From: Ewingella americana ATCC 33852 | GTDB taxonomy: Bacteria > Pseudomonadota > Gammaproteobacteria > Enterobacterales > Enterobacteriaceae | Assembly (NCBI RefSeq): GCF_000735345.1 | Contig: NZ_JMPJ01000021.1 | Location: 1-32,501, forward strand | Reading direction: 5' to 3' | DNA length: 32,501 bases | In this document: piece by piece, positions 7,909 through 17,066 of the stretch | Position numbering within the stretch: the stretch's first letter is position 1 | How the letters are laid out: the number at the start of each line of letters is the position of its first letter | Program-made: the position numbers and the translations under genes | Notes under the pieces: model-generated | What the model saw: the letters and a program-made list of their open reading frames with translations, nothing else | What the model was told of the DNA's origin: nothing | Databases searched by the model: none

Positions 7909-10204
7909 TCTTCACCGCAGGCTGGCGCAGGGCTGGCTGCTCATTTGCCTGCTGCTGGTGGCCGCGCTGGTGGTTATCCTGCCGCGCAGCCAGATTAACA
8001 GCAGCGTGCTGGCACTGTTGCCCAAGCAGCAGCTGGCGGGCGTGCCGGATGAACTGTCGCGCGGCTTTAGCCAGCGGCTGGACAGGCAGCTGGTGTGGCT
8101 GGTTAGCCCGCCGCAAACGGCTGGAACCGCGCCGTTGGATGACTGGCTGGCGCGCCTGCGCCAACTGCCCGCGCTGGGTGAGGTGCAGGGGCCGATGAGT
8201 GCCGAGCAGCAGCAAGCCTGGGGCGCGTTTTTCTACGCCCATCGCAACGCCATGCTGGACGACGCCACGCGCCAGCGGCTGACCTCAGGCGCGCAGGCCC
8301 AGAGCCAGTGGATTTTGGGGCAGGTCTATTCCGCTTTTGCCGGAGTCAGTGGCAAAGAGCTGAATCACGACCCGCTGCTGTTGGTGCGCGCTTCGCAAAT
8401 GGCGCAGCAGCAGAACAGCGCGGGCATGAGCCTCGACGACGGCTGGCTGGTGGCGACCGACAAGCAGGGCCGCCGCTGGTATCTGTTGCACGGCGAGCTG
8501 AAAGCTTCTTCCTACGACATTACCAGCGGCAGGCAGGTGGTCGCCGCGCTGGAGGCGCAAAAGCAGGCATTCGAGCAGCAGTGGCCGGGTGCCAAAGTGC
8601 TGGAGCGCGGCACGGTTTTCTATAGCGATTACGCCAGCCATCAGGCCGAGCGGGATATTTCCACCATTGGGCTGGCCTCGGTGATTGGCGTCTTCGCGCT
8701 GATCTTGCTGATGTTCCGTTCGATCCTGCCCATGCTGCTCAGCCTGCTGTCGATCACCATTGGCGCGCTGAGCGGCACTGTTATCACCCTGTGGGTATTC
8801 GGCGAAATCCATATTATGACGCTGGTGCTGAGCGCCAGCATTGTCGGCATCTCAGCCGACTACACGCTCTACTTCCTCACTGAGCGGCGAGTCCACGGCG
8901 CTGAAAACTCGCCGCTGGAGAGCCTGAAAAAGCTCTTTCCGGCGCTCTCTGTCGCCTTGCTCACCACGGTGGCAGCCTATCTGATGCTGCTGATCGCGCC
9001 ATTCCCCGGTTTGCAGCAGTTAGCGGTGTTTGCCGCCGCTGGCCTGAGCGCCGCCTGCATTACCGTTATGTGCTGGTACCCTTATTTGTCGCGCAATCTG
9101 CCGGTCGGCACCACGCCGGGGCTGGTGTTGATCCTGCGCTGGCTGCACGCGTGGCGCAGCCGTAAAGCCATGCGCATTGGGCTGCCGCTGCTGTGCGCCG
9201 CGCTGGCGCTGGGCGGGTTGGCGCGTCTGCATATCAATGATGACATTGCCGACCTGCAAGCTCTGCCCGCTGACCTGCAACAGCAGGAGCAGCAAATGGC
9301 GGCGCTGACCGGGCAGACTAATGACCAGAAATGGCTGGTGGTTTATGGCGAAAACGCCGAGCAGGCTTTGCAGCGGCTGGAGAAGCTGCGCCCGGCGTTG
9401 GCAAAAGCCAAGGCGCAGGGCTGGATCGAGGGCTATCGCGCCATTGGCCTGCCTTCACTGCATCAGCAACAGCTAGATGTCGATCTCCTGCGCCGTCAGG
9501 CTCCGCAGGTCATTGCCCAGCTGCAGCAGGCGGGGATCGCCTTACCGGCGGCGGATCTCAGCGATCAGTTTGTGACTCCGCAGGCTTGGCTGGATAGCGT
9601 GGTCAGCCAAGGCTGGCGGCTGTTGTGGCTGTCACTGCCCGACGGGCGCAGCGCCACGCTGGTGCCGGTCAGCGGCGTGCATAACGGCTCGGCCATGGCT
9701 CAGCTGGCGAAAGAGTTTGCTGGTACCGGCTGGGTAGATCGCAAAACCGAGTTCAGCCAGCTGTTCTCCGAATATCGCGTTTATCTCTCCTACCTGTTGG
9801 GGCTGGCGGTGCTGCTGATTGCGGCCATCTACTTGTGGCGCTATCGCCTGCCGCACGGGCTGGTCTGTCTGGTGCCGACCCTGCTGTCGCTGGCGATGGG
9901 CCTCGCGGCGCTGGGCTACAGCGGCCATAACCTAAACCTGTTCTCACTGCTGGCCTTGGTGCTGGTGCTCGGCATTGGCATCAACTACACGCTGTTCTTT
10001 ACCAACCCGCGCGGCACGCCGACCACCTCAATGTTCGCCATCTTTATGGCGGTGGTCACCACGCTGCTGACGTTCGGCATGCTGGTGTTCAGCTCAACAC
10101 AGGCCATCAGCAGCTTCGGCATTGTACTGAGTTGCGGCATTTTGACTGCGTTCCTGCTGTCGCCGCTCACCCTGCCGGTCAAAAAAAGAGGAAGAAAAAA
10201 ATGA
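7898..10204 (+). CDS. apeM: MMPL/RND-type exporter ApeM
   Basis: A 768-residue inner membrane exporter of the MMPL branch of the RND superfamily. The layout is one N-terminal membrane helix (residues 11-29), a large periplasmic loop, a five- to six-helix bundle near residues 250-420, a second periplasmic loop, and a second bundle near 625-760. The repeat IVGISADYTLYF in bundle 1 and VLGIGINYTLFF in bundle 2 is the family's conserved helix with Asp in the first half only. It should drive the finished pigment lipid out of the inner membrane. The likely start is a TTG at 7898, because no ATG occurs before the first helix. The C-terminus KKRGRKK is basic and its stop overlaps the apeN start. Confidence 0.9.
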   Translation: MAPNLHRRLAQGWLLICLLLVAALVVILPRSQINSSVLALLPKQQLAGVPDELSRGFSQRLDRQLVWLVSPPQTAGTAPLDDWLARLRQLPALGEVQGPMSAEQQQAWGAFFYAHRNAMLDDATRQRLTSGAQAQSQWILGQVYSAFAGVSGKELNHDPLLLVRASQMAQQQNSAGMSLDDGWLVATDKQGRRWYLLHGELKASSYDITSGRQVVAALEAQKQAFEQQWPGAKVLERGTVFYSDYASHQAERDISTIGLASVIGVFALILLMFRSILPMLLSLLSITIGALSGTVITLWVFGEIHIMTLVLSASIVGISADYTLYFLTERRVHGAENSPLESLKKLFPALSVALLTTVAAYLMLLIAPFPGLQQLAVFAAAGLSAACITVMCWYPYLSRNLPVGTTPGLVLILRWLHAWRSRKAMRIGLPLLCAALALGGLARLHINDDIADLQALPADLQQQEQQMAALTGQTNDQKWLVVYGENAEQALQRLEKLRPALAKAKAQGWIEGYRAIGLPSLHQQQLDVDLLRRQAPQVIAQLQQAGIALPAADLSDQFVTPQAWLDSVVSQGWRLLWLSLPDGRSATLVPVSGVHNGSAMAQLAKEFAGTGWVDRKTEFSQLFSEYRVYLSYLLGLAVLLIAAIYLWRYRLPHGLVCLVPTLLSLAMGLAALGYSGHNLNLFSLLALVLVLGIGINYTLFFTNPRGTPTTSMFAIFMAVVTTLLTFGMLVFSSTQAISSFGIVLSCGILTAFLLSPLTLPVKKRGRKK

Positions 10205-10767
10205 GCCGAGTGCTAATGGCTTTGATGGTGCTGATGCTCAGTGCCTGCGCCTCGCAGCCCAAACCGGATGAAACCGCACAGGCGTGGCTGAAGCCCGGCG
10301 TGCGGGTGGCGTTGCCGACGCCCGAGTTTGCCAAGCCCTTCAATCAACAGCAGTTATTGACCGCCACGGTCGACGGCAAGCAGCAATCTTTGCTGGTGCT
10401 GGTGAGTGCCGACGGCAAGTCGCTGCAAATTGCCGGGCTTTCTCCTTTGGGCATCCGCCTATTTAAGGCCACTTATGACACGCAGGGGATCCACACCGAA
10501 CAGGCAATTAAAATCGCCCAACTCCCTCCAGCCAATCAGGTTCTGGCCGATATCATGTTCTGCTACTGGCCGGTGAGCCGCTGGCAGCCGCTGCTACCGG
10601 CGGGGTGGACGCTGAAGGATCAGGGCGCGCGGCGGGTTTTGGCCGACAATCAGGGCAGAGAGGTAACCCGGATCGACTATTTGCAGCGCGGCGCAGAGCG
10701 CCAGCCGGTGTCCATCACCCAGCGCGCTTTCCATTACCAGATAACCATTCAGAATGTGGATAACTAA
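10201..10767 (+). CDS. apeN: DUF3261-type lipoprotein ApeN
   Basis: A 188-residue lipoprotein: MSRVLMALMVLMLSAC ends in a lipobox with the acylated Cys at residue 16. The mature part matches the DUF3261 family found after the MMPL exporter in APE clusters. It probably accepts the polyene lipid from ApeL at the outer membrane, by analogy with LolB; no experiment is implied by the sequence. The frame is open from 10132, but ATG 10201, behind a GAGGA site and overlapping the apeM stop, is the start. One base separates it from apeO if that gene starts at 10769. Confidence 0.87.
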   Translation: MSRVLMALMVLMLSACASQPKPDETAQAWLKPGVRVALPTPEFAKPFNQQQLLTATVDGKQQSLLVLVSADGKSLQIAGLSPLGIRLFKATYDTQGIHTEQAIKIAQLPPANQVLADIMFCYWPVSRWQPLLPAGWTLKDQGARRVLADNQGREVTRIDYLQRGAERQPVSITQRAFHYQITIQNVDN

Positions 10768-10768
10768 C

Positions 10769-11941
10769 ATGATTTACTTTTCTGCCGTCGGAATGGTCAA
10801 TGCGCTGGGTAACACATTGCCGGAGATTGCCGATAACCTCGCCCACGGCCGCGCGCCGGGCATGCTGCCGGACAGCCAGCAGCTGGCCAGCAAACGGCAG
10901 ATTTGGCTGGGGCAGGTCACCGCCGACTTGCCGCCAGTGCCGGATCAATGGGTTGCACACCGCAGCCGCAACAATCAGCTGCTGCTGGCCGCGCTGGCGC
11001 AGATTGAGCAGCCGGTTCGTCAGGCGATTGCCAAGTACGGTCATCAGCGCATTGCGGTGATCATGGGCACCAGCACCTCGGGCATTGCCGAAGGAGAAAT
11101 GGCGGTCAGCCACCATCAACAGACAGGCGAACTGCCTGCGGATTATCACTACCAGCAGCAGGAGTTGGGCGACCCGGCGCAGTTTTTGGCGAAGTATTTG
11201 CAGGCGGAAGGCCCGGCTTACACGCTGTCGACGGCCTGCTCCTCCAGCGCGCGGGCGATAATCAGCGGCCAGCGGCTGATTGCCGCAGGTCTGGCCGATG
11301 TCGCGCTGGTGGGCGGCGCAGACAGCCTGTGCCGCATGCCGATTAACGGCTTTAACAGCCTTGAGTCCTTGTCCCACGGCCGCTGTACGCCCTTTGCCGA
11401 AGGGCGTGACGGTATCAATATTGGCGAGGCGGCGGCGCTTATCCTGCTGACCCGCGAACCGGCGGATATTGCTTTGCTGGGCTTCGGGGAGTCTTCCGAC
11501 GCATGGCACATGTCCGCGCCACACCCCGAGGGTGAGGGCGCCGAGCGGGCGATGCGCATGGCGTTGCAGCAGGCCGGAATGACGCCGGACGACGTGGGGT
11601 ACATCAATTTGCACGGCACGGCGACGCCGCTCAACGATCAGGCCGAAGCCGCCGTGACCCATCGCCTGTTTGGCGACCGCGTGCCTTGCAGCTCCAGCAA
11701 GCATCTGACCGGGCACACATTGGGGGCCGCCGGGGCGACCGAGGCCGCGCTGAGCTGGCTGATCCTCCATCAAGATTTACCTTTGCCGATGCAGGATTTC
11801 TCGGTGGCGGCGCGTGATGCTTCTCTGCCGGAAATTGCCTTAGTGACCGAGCCACAGCGCCCGGCGCGCCCGGTTATTCTGTCCAACTCGTTTGCCTTTG
11901 GTGGCAACAATGCCTGCATTCTGATTGGGAGAGCGCCATGA
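10769..11941 (+). CDS. apeO: Beta-ketoacyl-ACP synthase ApeO
   Basis: A 390-residue FabB/FabF-type condensing enzyme with the full triad: Cys in LSTACSSSARA, His in NLHGTATPLNDQ and His in KHLTGHTLGAAG. The C-terminal SNSFAFGGNNACILIG is typical. In APE synthesis this enzyme, paired with the inactive ApeC, extends the chain with malonyl units. The frame opens at ATG 10754 inside apeN, but ATG 10769 gives MIYFSAVGMVNALG, the usual N-terminus. It overlaps apeP in an ATGA junction. Confidence 0.92.
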   Translation: MIYFSAVGMVNALGNTLPEIADNLAHGRAPGMLPDSQQLASKRQIWLGQVTADLPPVPDQWVAHRSRNNQLLLAALAQIEQPVRQAIAKYGHQRIAVIMGTSTSGIAEGEMAVSHHQQTGELPADYHYQQQELGDPAQFLAKYLQAEGPAYTLSTACSSSARAIISGQRLIAAGLADVALVGGADSLCRMPINGFNSLESLSHGRCTPFAEGRDGINIGEAAALILLTREPADIALLGFGESSDAWHMSAPHPEGEGAERAMRMALQQAGMTPDDVGYINLHGTATPLNDQAEAAVTHRLFGDRVPCSSSKHLTGHTLGAAGATEAALSWLILHQDLPLPMQDFSVAARDASLPEIALVTEPQRPARPVILSNSFAFGGNNACILIGRAP

Positions 11942-12429
11942 GCCGCCACTACTTGCCCGCCAAAGATTATCTGCCCCACGCCGCGCCAATGGTGCTGATT
12001 GAAGAAGTGATCGACGTCGGGGAGAAGAGCGCGCATTGTCGCGTTAAGGTGACGAAAACTGGCGTTCTCGCACCCTTTTTGACCCCAAACGGGGCTTTGC
12101 CCGCGTGGTTTGCCATTGAGCTGATGGCACAGACGGTGGGCGTGTGGAGCGGCTGGCACGGCAAGCAGCAGGGCGGCGAGCCGCAGCTTGGCATGTTGCT
12201 TGGCGGGCGCGGGTTGAAGTGCGCGGTAGCGGAGTTCGCTGCCGACAGTCTGTTAGATATTCGAGTAGAAATGATGTTGCGAGATGAAAAGCTCGCCAAT
12301 TTTGAATGCGCCATTACGCTGGCCGACAGTGAAGATGGACAACACCAAGAGATCGCCCACGCGAGGCTGAACACCTATCAGCCCGATGCGGATGAAATAA
12401 TAAAATTAAGTCAGGGGATGCAGCAATGA
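11938..12429 (+). CDS. apeP: Hot-dog dehydratase ApeP
   Basis: A 163-residue FabA/FabZ-like hot-dog protein. It starts with the YLPHAAPMVLIEEV element and carries the helix WFAIELMAQTVGVW, whose Glu is the expected catalytic acid. ApeI offers the GHFP histidine motif and ApeP the glutamate helix, so the two may form a joint dehydratase; that pairing is known in the studied pathway but only inferred here. It dehydrates the beta-hydroxyacyl chain after ApeQ reduction. Both ends overlap neighbours by four bases. Confidence 0.88.
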   Translation: MSRHYLPAKDYLPHAAPMVLIEEVIDVGEKSAHCRVKVTKTGVLAPFLTPNGALPAWFAIELMAQTVGVWSGWHGKQQGGEPQLGMLLGGRGLKCAVAEFAADSLLDIRVEMMLRDEKLANFECAITLADSEDGQHQEIAHARLNTYQPDADEIIKLSQGMQQ

Positions 12430-13157
12430 GTCGTTCAGTATTGATTACTGGGTCGAGCAAGGGGATTGGCAAAGCGATTGCTGGCCAGTTGGCGCGCGAC
12501 GGTTTTCTGGTGGTGATCCACTACCATCGCGATCGCGTCGGGGCAGAGGAGACGCTGCAAGAGGTGCTGGCGGCGGGCGGCGCAGGGCGAATTGTCAGCT
12601 TTGACGTCGGCAACCGACAGCAGTGTCGGGAAGTGATTGAAGCCGATATCGCCGCCCACGGCGCTTACTACGGCGTGGTCAACAACGCGGGGATCACCCG
12701 TGACGGCGCTTTCCCCGCCCTGACCGACGAAGATTGGGACGGCGTGATCCATACCAATCTCGACAGCTTCTACAATGTGCTGCATCCGTGCGTGATGCCA
12801 ATGATTGGCCTGCGACAGGGTGGGCGGATTATTGCGCTCTCCTCGGTTTCTGGGGTGATTGGCAACCGTGGGCAGGTGAACTACAGCGCCGCCAAGGCGG
12901 GTATTATCGGCGCGTGCAAGGCGCTCTCCCTCGAGCTGGCCAAACGCAAAATCACCGTCAACTGCATTGCGCCGGGCCTGATCGACACCGGTATTGTCGA
13001 CATGGAACCCGCCGCGCTGGACGTGGCAATGAGCATGATCCCACTCAAACGCATGGGCCGCGCCGAGGAAGTCGCCGGGCTTGCCAGCTATTTGATGTCG
13101 GACATCGCGGCCTACGTGACCCGCCAAGTGATTTCCATTAATGGAGGCATGGCATGA
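12426..13157 (+). CDS. apeQ: 3-ketoacyl-ACP reductase ApeQ
   Basis: A 243-residue short-chain dehydrogenase close to FabG. Seen are the NADPH-binding ITGSSKGIGKAIA, the structural NNAG, and the catalytic Ser (SSVSG) with YSAAK. The C-terminus ISINGGMA is FabG-like. It reduces the beta-keto group made by ApeO/ApeC or ApeR, before dehydration by ApeI/ApeP. It overlaps apeP and apeR by four bases each, so the four elongation genes apeO-apeR read as one coupled unit. Confidence 0.93.
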   Translation: MSRSVLITGSSKGIGKAIAGQLARDGFLVVIHYHRDRVGAEETLQEVLAAGGAGRIVSFDVGNRQQCREVIEADIAAHGAYYGVVNNAGITRDGAFPALTDEDWDGVIHTNLDSFYNVLHPCVMPMIGLRQGGRIIALSSVSGVIGNRGQVNYSAAKAGIIGACKALSLELAKRKITVNCIAPGLIDTGIVDMEPAALDVAMSMIPLKRMGRAEEVAGLASYLMSDIAAYVTRQVISINGGMA

Positions 13158-14383
13158 GTCATCGCGTCGTGGTAACCGGCATGCAGGGCGTGACCGCCTT
13201 TGGTAATGACTGGAGCGCGGTTTCCGCCCGTTTGCAGCAAGGGCAAAACGCCGTGCGCCATATGGATGAATGGCTGGAGTATCAGGGGCTGAATACTCAT
13301 CTTGGCGCGCCAATCGATGACTTTGTTCTGCCCGCGCACTACACCCGTAAACGCATTCGCTCGATGGGGCGCGTGTCGCTGCTTTCTACTCGCGCCACTG
13401 AACTGGCGCTGGAGCAGGCCGGGCTGCTGGATAACCCGGTGCTGACCAATGGTGACACCGGGATTGCCTATGGCTCCTCAACGGGCAGCACCAAGCCGGT
13501 GAGCGAGTTCGCCACTATGCTGACCGAAAAACACACCAATAACATCACCGGCACCACCTATGTGCAGATGATGCCGCACACCACGGCGGTGAATACCGGG
13601 CTGTTCTTCGGCCTGCGCGGGCGGGTTATCCCGACGTCCAGCGCCTGTACTTCGGGCAGTCAGGCCATTGGCTATGCCTTTGAAGCTATCAAGCACGGCT
13701 ACCAGAAAGTGATGGTGGCGGGCGGCGCGGAGGAGCTTTGCCCGTCGGAGGCGGCGGTGTTCGACACGCTGTTTGCGACCAGCCAGCAAAATGACGCGCC
13801 GCAGCTCTCCCCGCGCCCGTTCGACAAAGCGCGCGACGGGCTGGTGATTGGCGAAGGGGCGGGCACGCTAATTCTGGAATCGCTGGATCACGCGCTGGCC
13901 CGTGGCGCGACTATCTATGCCGAAATCATCGGCTTTGCCACTAACTGCGACGCGTCGCACATCACGCAGCCGCAAAAAGAAACCATGCAGATTTGTATGC
14001 AACAGGCCTTGCAGCAGGCCGGGCTGGCGGCGTCGGACATTGGCTATATCAGCGCCCACGGCACGGCCACCGAGCGCGGCGATATTGCTGAGAGTCTGGC
14101 TACGGCGGCTATCTTCGGCAATAAGACGCCGATCTCCTCGCTTAAAAGCTACTTCGGCCACACGCTGGGGGCCTGCGGCGCGCTGGAGGCGTGGATGTCG
14201 CTGGAGATGATGCGCGAAGACCGCTTTGTGCCGACCATCAACCTGACCCATCCCGACCCCGAGTGCGGCGATTTGGATCACATCATGGGTGAGTCGCGAT
14301 ATATCCAGACCGAGTTTATTCAGTCGAATAACTTCGCCTTTGGGGGCATTAACACCTCGCTGATTTTCAAACGCTGGCCTTAA
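13154..14383 (+). CDS. apeR: Second beta-ketoacyl-ACP synthase ApeR
   Basis: A 409-residue condensing enzyme with the complete Cys-His-His set: SSACTSGSQAIGYAFE, AHGTATERGDIAES and KSYFGHTLGACG. It is clearly different from ApeO and has its own specificity. In the studied pathway this ketosynthase works alongside ApeO-ApeC, taking a separate range of chain lengths. It ends IQSNNFAFGGINTSLIFK, typical of FabB/FabF. It starts in an ATGA overlap with apeQ and is 2 bases from the phosphopantetheinyl transferase. Confidence 0.92.
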   Translation: MSHRVVVTGMQGVTAFGNDWSAVSARLQQGQNAVRHMDEWLEYQGLNTHLGAPIDDFVLPAHYTRKRIRSMGRVSLLSTRATELALEQAGLLDNPVLTNGDTGIAYGSSTGSTKPVSEFATMLTEKHTNNITGTTYVQMMPHTTAVNTGLFFGLRGRVIPTSSACTSGSQAIGYAFEAIKHGYQKVMVAGGAEELCPSEAAVFDTLFATSQQNDAPQLSPRPFDKARDGLVIGEGAGTLILESLDHALARGATIYAEIIGFATNCDASHITQPQKETMQICMQQALQQAGLAASDIGYISAHGTATERGDIAESLATAAIFGNKTPISSLKSYFGHTLGACGALEAWMSLEMMREDRFVPTINLTHPDPECGDLDHIMGESRYIQTEFIQSNNFAFGGINTSLIFKRWP

Positions 14384-14385
14384 TC

Positions 14386-15069
14386 ATGAGCCGCTGCCTG
14401 ATTGCCACGGGTTCTGTTAGCAGCCGGTTTGCGCCGGATTTGCTGCCGCAGTCCGTATGGCAACAGGCCGCCGCGATGGGTGAAAGGCGTCGTGAGTCGT
14501 TTCTGGGCGGGCGCGCGCTGCTGGCAAGGCTGATGCGCGACCACTTTGGCTGCGCTCAACTGCCGGACATCCAGCCCAGCGCCACTGGTAAACCGGCCTT
14601 TTACGACCCCACGCTGCCACACTTCTCCCTGAGCCATAGCCATCAGCAGCTGCTGGTGGCGGTGTGCCCATCTGGCGAAGTGGGATGTGATATTGAGAGG
14701 CTACGCCCGCGCGCCTCAATGCCAGAGCTGGCGCGCGAGGTTTTCAGCAACTTGGAAAATCAGTGGCTGCTAGAGCAGGGCGAACAGCTGGCGGAAGCCT
14801 TCTGGCAGCTTTGGACCTTACGCGAAGCCTGTCTCAAGCAGCAGGGCGGCAGCGTATGGCAGATGGCGTCGGTGACAATCGACCCATTGCGGCATCAGTT
14901 TTCCGCGCCTGTGGTCGTTGGGCAATTGGTGAGTTGGATGACGGCGGAAGCTGCCATAGCGCTGGCCTTGCCGACAACCGTTAAGCAGGTTGACGCTTTT
15001 ACTGCCGACCAATCGGGCCAGCTTGCCCCTTCTTCCCCCGCATGGCTGCCTTTCTCCCGCGCCGATTGA
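14386..15069 (+). CDS. 4'-phosphopantetheinyl transferase
   Basis: A 227-residue member of the Sfp/AcpT family. The metal-binding GCDIERLRP lies near residue 104 and WTLREACLKQQGG, the second family motif (usually W-x-x-K-E-A), near residue 145, here with Arg in place of the usual Lys. SHSHQQLLVAV provides the upstream His element. It converts apo-ApeE and apo-ApeF to the active holo form using coenzyme A. It is two bases after apeR, so probably the last gene of the operon. No convincing terminator follows in the 129 bases before dkgB, so transcription may continue. Confidence 0.88.
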   Translation: MSRCLIATGSVSSRFAPDLLPQSVWQQAAAMGERRRESFLGGRALLARLMRDHFGCAQLPDIQPSATGKPAFYDPTLPHFSLSHSHQQLLVAVCPSGEVGCDIERLRPRASMPELAREVFSNLENQWLLEQGEQLAEAFWQLWTLREACLKQQGGSVWQMASVTIDPLRHQFSAPVVVGQLVSWMTAEAAIALALPTTVKQVDAFTADQSGQLAPSSPAWLPFSRAD

Positions 15070-15198
15070 TGCTTTAAAATCAAAAGTGTTCTGACCAAGC
15101 TGTCGTTTTTATCCATGAAATGGAAGTTCATACTCTCCCTCATACGATTTACCGGCTCGCCGGACTTACCTTAAATTCAAAAAGATAGAGAGAAAAAT

Positions 15199-16002
15199 AT
15201 GAGCATCCCTGCATTTGGTCTTGGCACATTCCGTCTGAAAGACGAAGTGGTGAAAGCGTCCGTTTCTACCGCCTTGGAACTGGGCTACCGCGCGATTGAT
15301 ACTGCGCAGATCTACGGCAACGAAGCCGCCGTGGGTGAAGCGATTTCCGACAGCGGCGTGGCGCGTAAAGACCTGTACATCACCACCAAGATTTGGGTTG
15401 AGAATCTGGGCGCGGAGCAAGTGATCTCCAGCCTGAAAGAGAGCCTGACCAAGCTGAAAACTGACTATGTTGACCTGACGCTGATCCACTGGCCGTCTCC
15501 GGGCAACGCGGTGAGCGTGGCGGAAACCATGCACGCGCTGGTTGAAGCGAAAAAACTGGGCCTGACCCGTGAAATTGGTATTTCCAACTTCACCGTGGCG
15601 CTGATGCAAGAAGCCATTGACGCCGTGGGCGCAGAAGCTATCGCGACCAACCAAATCGAACTGTCGCCGTTCTTGCAGAACCAGACCGTGGTCGATTTTG
15701 CCCGTAAAAACGGCATCGCCATCACCTCTTACATGACGCTGGCTTATGGCGACGCGCTGAAAGACGAAACCATTATCGCTGTAGCGGCGCGTCATGACGC
15801 GACTCCGGCGCAAGTGGTGCTGGCATGGGCGCTGCAACTGGGTTACGCGGTCATTCCTTCTTCTACCAAGCGTGAAAACTTGGCGAGCAACCTGCTGGCG
15901 CAACAGCTGAAGCTGACTGATGCCGATATGGCTGACATCGCCAAGCTGGAACGCAATGGCCGTCTGGTTAGCCCAGAAGGTCTGGCGCCTGAGTGGGATT
16001 AA
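15199..16002 (+). CDS. dkgB: Aldo/keto reductase, DkgB-like
   Basis: A 267-residue NADPH-dependent aldo/keto reductase, the same length as E. coli DkgB (2,5-diketo-D-gluconate reductase B, also active on methylglyoxal and other carbonyls). The catalytic set is visible: Asp and Tyr in [11 protein letters not shown], Lys in TTKIWVENL, His in [19 protein letters not shown] near the end binds the cofactor phosphate. It is next to the LysR gene yafC, as in E. coli, which strengthens the assignment. A GAGAG ribosome site precedes the ATG. A strong hairpin terminator follows. Confidence 0.92.
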   Translation: MSIPAFGLGTFRLKDEVVKASVSTALELGYRAIDTAQIYGNEAAVGEAISDSGVARKDLYITTKIWVENLGAEQVISSLKESLTKLKTDYVDLTLIHWPSPGNAVSVAETMHALVEAKKLGLTREIGISNFTVALMQEAIDAVGAEAIATNQIELSPFLQNQTVVDFARKNGIAITSYMTLAYGDALKDETIIAVAARHDATPAQVVLAWALQLGYAVIPSSTKRENLASNLLAQQLKLTDADMADIAKLERNGRLVSPEGLAPEWD

Positions 16003-16029
16003 TCCCTCAATACGGTTTTAGTGTCTGGG

Positions 16030-16055
16030 AAACCCATGCTTCGGCATGGGTTTTT
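16030..16055 (+). terminator. Rho-independent terminator after dkgB
   Basis: A 10-bp perfect stem (16030-16039 with 16044-16053) with a TTCG loop is followed by T residues. It lies 28 bases past the dkgB stop. The A's at its left end are too few for a strong minus-strand signal, though it sits just past the yafC stop and may serve both genes. Confidence 0.9.
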
Positions 16056-16060
16056 CCGTT

Positions 16061-16960
16061 TTAGGCGGGGGAGGCGGGGTTGAGCTTCTCGCTGAGAAAA
16101 TCGATAAAGCAGCGAATGCGAGTGCTGACCGTCTGGTCGCTGTAATAGACCGCGTGCAGCGGCATCGAGATCCGCATGGTGTCGGGGACCAGCAGTTCCA
16201 CTAAATCTCCGCGTTTCACATCCGGCTGGGTCATAAAGTCTGACAGACAGGCAATGCCGTTGCCCATCAGACAGAGCTGGCGCAGCGTCTCACCACTGCC
16301 CGAGCTAATAAACGGCGTGATGGTCAACTGCTGGCCGTCGGCGCACAGCAATGGCCACTTATTCAGCGCCAACACTTCGTTAAAGCCCAGACAGCGATGC
16401 TTCTTCAAGTCATCGGCGGTTTTCGGCACGCCCCATTTCTCCAGATAAGCTGGCGAGGCCAGCACGCTGCGATAGCTCATCATCAGCTTGCGGGCGCGCA
16501 GGCTTGAGTCTTCCAACTCACCCACGCGAATGGCGACATCCACCTTTTGGTCAATCAGATTGATATTGCTCTCGGAGGAGAACAGCGCCAGCGACATCTT
16601 GGGGAAGCGTTCGGTGAATTCAGCCACCAGAGGCGAAATCACGTGGAGGATAACCGGCGTGGCGGCGTCGACGCGCAGCAGCCCCTGTGGGTCATCGCGA
16701 TGCTCGAGCAGGTCGTCCTCGGCGGCGGCCATCTCCTGCAAAATCTTCTGCACGCGGACAAAATAGCGCTCGCCTTCGTGGGTCAGGCTTATCTGGCGCG
16801 TGGTGCGGTTGAGCAGGGTGATGCCCAGCTTTTGCTCGAGGCGTTTCAGGGTGCGGCTGACCACCGAGTTGTCTTGCTCGAGCTGTTCAGCGGCGCGGCT
16901 AAAACTGCCCATTTCAACCACGGTGACAAAGGTCATTAACTCTTCCGAACTGGCTTTCAT
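16061..16960 (-). CDS. yafC: LysR-family regulator YafC
   Basis: A 299-residue LysR transcription factor. The winged helix-turn-helix spans residues 1-60, with the characteristic [30 protein letters not shown] substrate-binding effector domain fills the rest (from about residue 85). Long stretches match E. coli YafC as I remember it, such as ATPVILH and GNGIACLSD. The frame is open to 16984, but ATG 16960 follows GGAGTG at good spacing and gives MKASSEEL, matching YafC. Its effector and targets are unknown. It faces the MFS gene across a 106-bp divergent region, so that exporter is its most likely target. Confidence 0.92.
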   Translation of the reverse strand: MKASSEELMTFVTVVEMGSFSRAAEQLEQDNSVVSRTLKRLEQKLGITLLNRTTRQISLTHEGERYFVRVQKILQEMAAAEDDLLEHRDDPQGLLRVDAATPVILHVISPLVAEFTERFPKMSLALFSSESNINLIDQKVDVAIRVGELEDSSLRARKLMMSYRSVLASPAYLEKWGVPKTADDLKKHRCLGFNEVLALNKWPLLCADGQQLTITPFISSGSGETLRQLCLMGNGIACLSDFMTQPDVKRGDLVELLVPDTMRISMPLHAVYYSDQTVSTRIRCFIDFLSEKLNPASPA

Positions 16961-17066
16961 TGATGTCACTCCAGCAGAAATCATTTGATACTTTGGTTAT
17001 TTCTGTCATTTAAGCACAAGCAGATAATAGCCGCCATCAAATCGATATTCATTGTGGAGTAAGGTT
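16961..17066. promoter_or_regulatory. Divergent yafC / MFS promoter region
   Basis: These 106 bases separate the LysR gene (minus) from the exporter gene (plus). It is AT-rich and has a GATAAT at 17023-17028 that could be the exporter's -10 box, with only a weak -35. LysR regulators usually bind such shared regions at a T-N11-A site. I cannot single out one convincing copy. Confidence 0.5.

Noticed and set aside
10715-11773. 352-residue minus-strand open frame opposite apeO
   Set aside because: Low-complexity, Arg/Gln/Ala-rich composition typical of a shadow frame in GC-rich coding DNA; apeO on the other strand has full family motifs.
12435-13313. 292-residue minus-strand open frame opposite apeQ
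   Set aside because: Shadow of a certain ketoreductase gene, with no recognisable domain or ribosome site.
15152-15163. Short hairpin CCGG-CTCG-CCGG as terminator of the ape operon
   Set aside because: Only a 4-bp stem and no T tract after it, so read-through into dkgB remains possible.
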